DNA of 6,813 nt from Armatimonadota bacterium (lineage in GTDB: Bacteria; Armatimonadota; JAAZEB01). A program made the translations under genes and the position numbers. This document shows, piece after piece, positions 5,950-6,813 of this stretch. The stretch lies in NCBI GenBank assembly GCA_012841485.1, contig DUUU01000518.1, positions 1 to 6,813 of the forward strand, written 5' to 3'. Under the pieces are notes generated by a model that worked only from the letters and a program-made list of their open reading frames with translations, was not told where the DNA came from and searched no databases. Within the stretch, counting starts at the first letter, position 1; every line of letters begins with the position of its first letter.

Positions 5950-6813
5950 GTGAAGACTGCGGCAGGCAGATCTGCCTGGCGGCGCGCCGTTGGTTTACTC
6001 GTTTCCCTGGCCCTGGGAGTGCTGGCGGCAGCACTCCACCCGCACTTCGATGCGCTTGAGCGCCAGACCTGGGATCTCCGCTTTCTCCACCGTGGCACGG
6101 TGAGTGTGCCGGACAACGTGGTCCTGATCGAGATCGACGAGAAGAGCGTCACTTACGAGCCCTGGAGGAACGAGCCGTTGGTGACGTGGGGCGCGCACTA
6201 TGCCGCCGCGGTGCGCCACCTTACCACGGCTGGGGTCAGTGCTATCGGCTTCGATCTAATCCAGCGCGTCTCTACCGAGGATCTGGCGAGGAGCCTGGGC
6301 CGCGAGCTGCCGTGGGACCAGGAGTTTGCTCAGGCGTTGGCCGAGACCGGGAACACCGTGATGGCGATCATCCTGGAAGAGCGGGGCTGGGTGGGGCCTG
6401 CCAACCAACTGCTGTATGCCAACGGGATCGAGAATGTCGGCGCCGCCAACTTCCTGGAAGGCCGGGCGGTGGATCCCTATGCCGTGGTGCGCGGCTTCAA
6501 GCCCGACTGGCAGGATGAGGAGGGCGCGCAGGTACCCTCCCTTGCCGTGCGCCTTGTCGAGAAGCACCTAGGCGCCGTCGCCCGCCGCGAAGGCCAGGTG
6601 CTGCGCATCGGGGAGATTCGGGTTCCCCTGCACCGTGACGGCACGGTGCTGATCAACTATGCCGGACCGCCCCGGACGCTGCCGCGTTTCTCGTTCGTCG
6701 ATATCGCGGAGGGCCGAATGCCGCGAGGCTTCGACTTTCGCGGCAAGATCGCCCTCATCGGCGAGAGCTACGCCGGGATGCAGGATCTGCACCTCACACC
6801 CTTCTCCCGGCGG
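5950..6813 (+). CDS. CHASE2-domain sensor protein, N-terminal part (3' end outside window)
   Basis: CHASE2 is an extracytoplasmic sensor domain found in front of adenylate/guanylate cyclases, GGDEF/EAL proteins, histidine kinases or serine/threonine kinases. The frame stays open to the right edge (288 codons seen). Residues 1-12 are basic, and 13-31 form one hydrophobic helix (signal anchor). The CHASE2 domain follows: LERQTWDLRF (36-45), VVLIEIDEKSV (57-67), AGVSAIGFDL (94-103), a DGTVLINYAGPPRTLPRFSF stretch (230-249), then DFRGKIALIGESYAGMQDLH (262-281), the usual end of the domain core. The ligand is unknown for most CHASE2 proteins. The output domain lies beyond the window, so the enzymatic role cannot be stated. 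GTG at 5950 is chosen for its ribosome binding site; ATG at 5926 would add eight residues. The gene is separated from flgD by 165 bp and has its own likely sigma-28 promoter. Confidence 0.9.
   Translation, partial: MKTAAGRSAWRRAVGLLVSLALGVLAAALHPHFDALERQTWDLRFLHRGTVSVPDNVVLIEIDEKSVTYEPWRNEPLVTWGAHYAAAVRHLTTAGVSAIGFDLIQRVSTEDLARSLGRELPWDQEFAQALAETGNTVMAIILEERGWVGPANQLLYANGIENVGAANFLEGRAVDPYAVVRGFKPDWQDEEGAQVPSLAVRLVEKHLGAVARREGQVLRIGEIRVPLHRDGTVLINYAGPPRTLPRFSFVDIAEGRMPRGFDFRGKIALIGESYAGMQDLHLTPFSRR
5963..5978. repeat. Perfect 16-bp palindrome at the start of the CHASE2 gene
   Basis: CAGGCAGATCTGCCTG is its own reverse complement and covers about codons 5-10 of the CHASE2 gene, some 80 bp after the predicted transcription start. 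As DNA it could be an operator half-site pair. As RNA it would form a six-pair stem with a GATC loop just behind the start codon. It may also be chance in coding sequence. Confidence 0.4.

Noticed and set aside
5835..5988. Two copies of the 8-bp palindrome GGCGCGCC (5835-5842 and 5981-5988) flanking the CHASE2 promoter
   Set aside because: Short CG-only palindromes are expected by chance in DNA this GC-rich, and nothing else marks them as paired sites.
5846..6152. Small - strand frames across the CHASE2 promoter and gene start, as a possible divergent gene
   Set aside because: They overlap the conserved CHASE2 coding region and show no recognisable protein features.

Overview
The window is a GC-rich stretch of bacterial chromosome or large plasmid. 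It carries the core of a flagellar basal-body and export operon, all on the + strand: the 3' end of fliF, then fliG, fliH, fliI, fliJ, a lytic transglycosylase gene and flgD. After a 165-bp gap comes the 5' part of a gene for a membrane-anchored CHASE2 sensor protein, which runs off the right edge. No RNA genes, CRISPR arrays or insertion sequences were seen.

Layout. The fliF tail (2-829) is followed by a 95-bp spacer that holds a long nested inverted repeat (847-898). fliG, fliH, fliI and fliJ follow with overlapping ends (17, 4 and 14 bp), which suggests tight translational coupling. The transglycosylase gene starts 17 bp after fliJ, and flgD starts 57 bp after the transglycosylase gene. 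A small GC-rich stem lies directly behind flgD. The next gap holds a good match to a flagellar sigma-28 (FliA/SigD) promoter, pointing at the CHASE2 gene.

How the genes work together. FliF forms the MS ring in the inner membrane. FliG binds the FliF C-terminal tail and is the torque-bearing rotor protein. FliH, FliI and FliJ are the cytoplasmic ATPase complex of the flagellar type III export apparatus. The transglycosylase probably opens peptidoglycan for the rod. FlgD is the scaffold cap for hook assembly. The CHASE2 protein is probably a sensor whose output domain lies outside the window. If the sigma-28 site is real, it would be made with the late flagellar genes.

Organism. High GC, GTG starts, a short Bacillus-type FlgD and a signal-peptide-less transglycosylase between fliJ and flgD fit a Gram-positive-like or Chloroflexota/Actinomycetota-type flagellar cluster better than an enterobacterial one. 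This is inference from gene order and protein form only; the species cannot be named from the sequence. The core genes are ordinary. The parts worth a second look are the fliF-fliG stem-loop, the sigma-28-like promoter driving a CHASE2 gene, the transglycosylase where fliK is often found, and the N-terminal extension of FliI.
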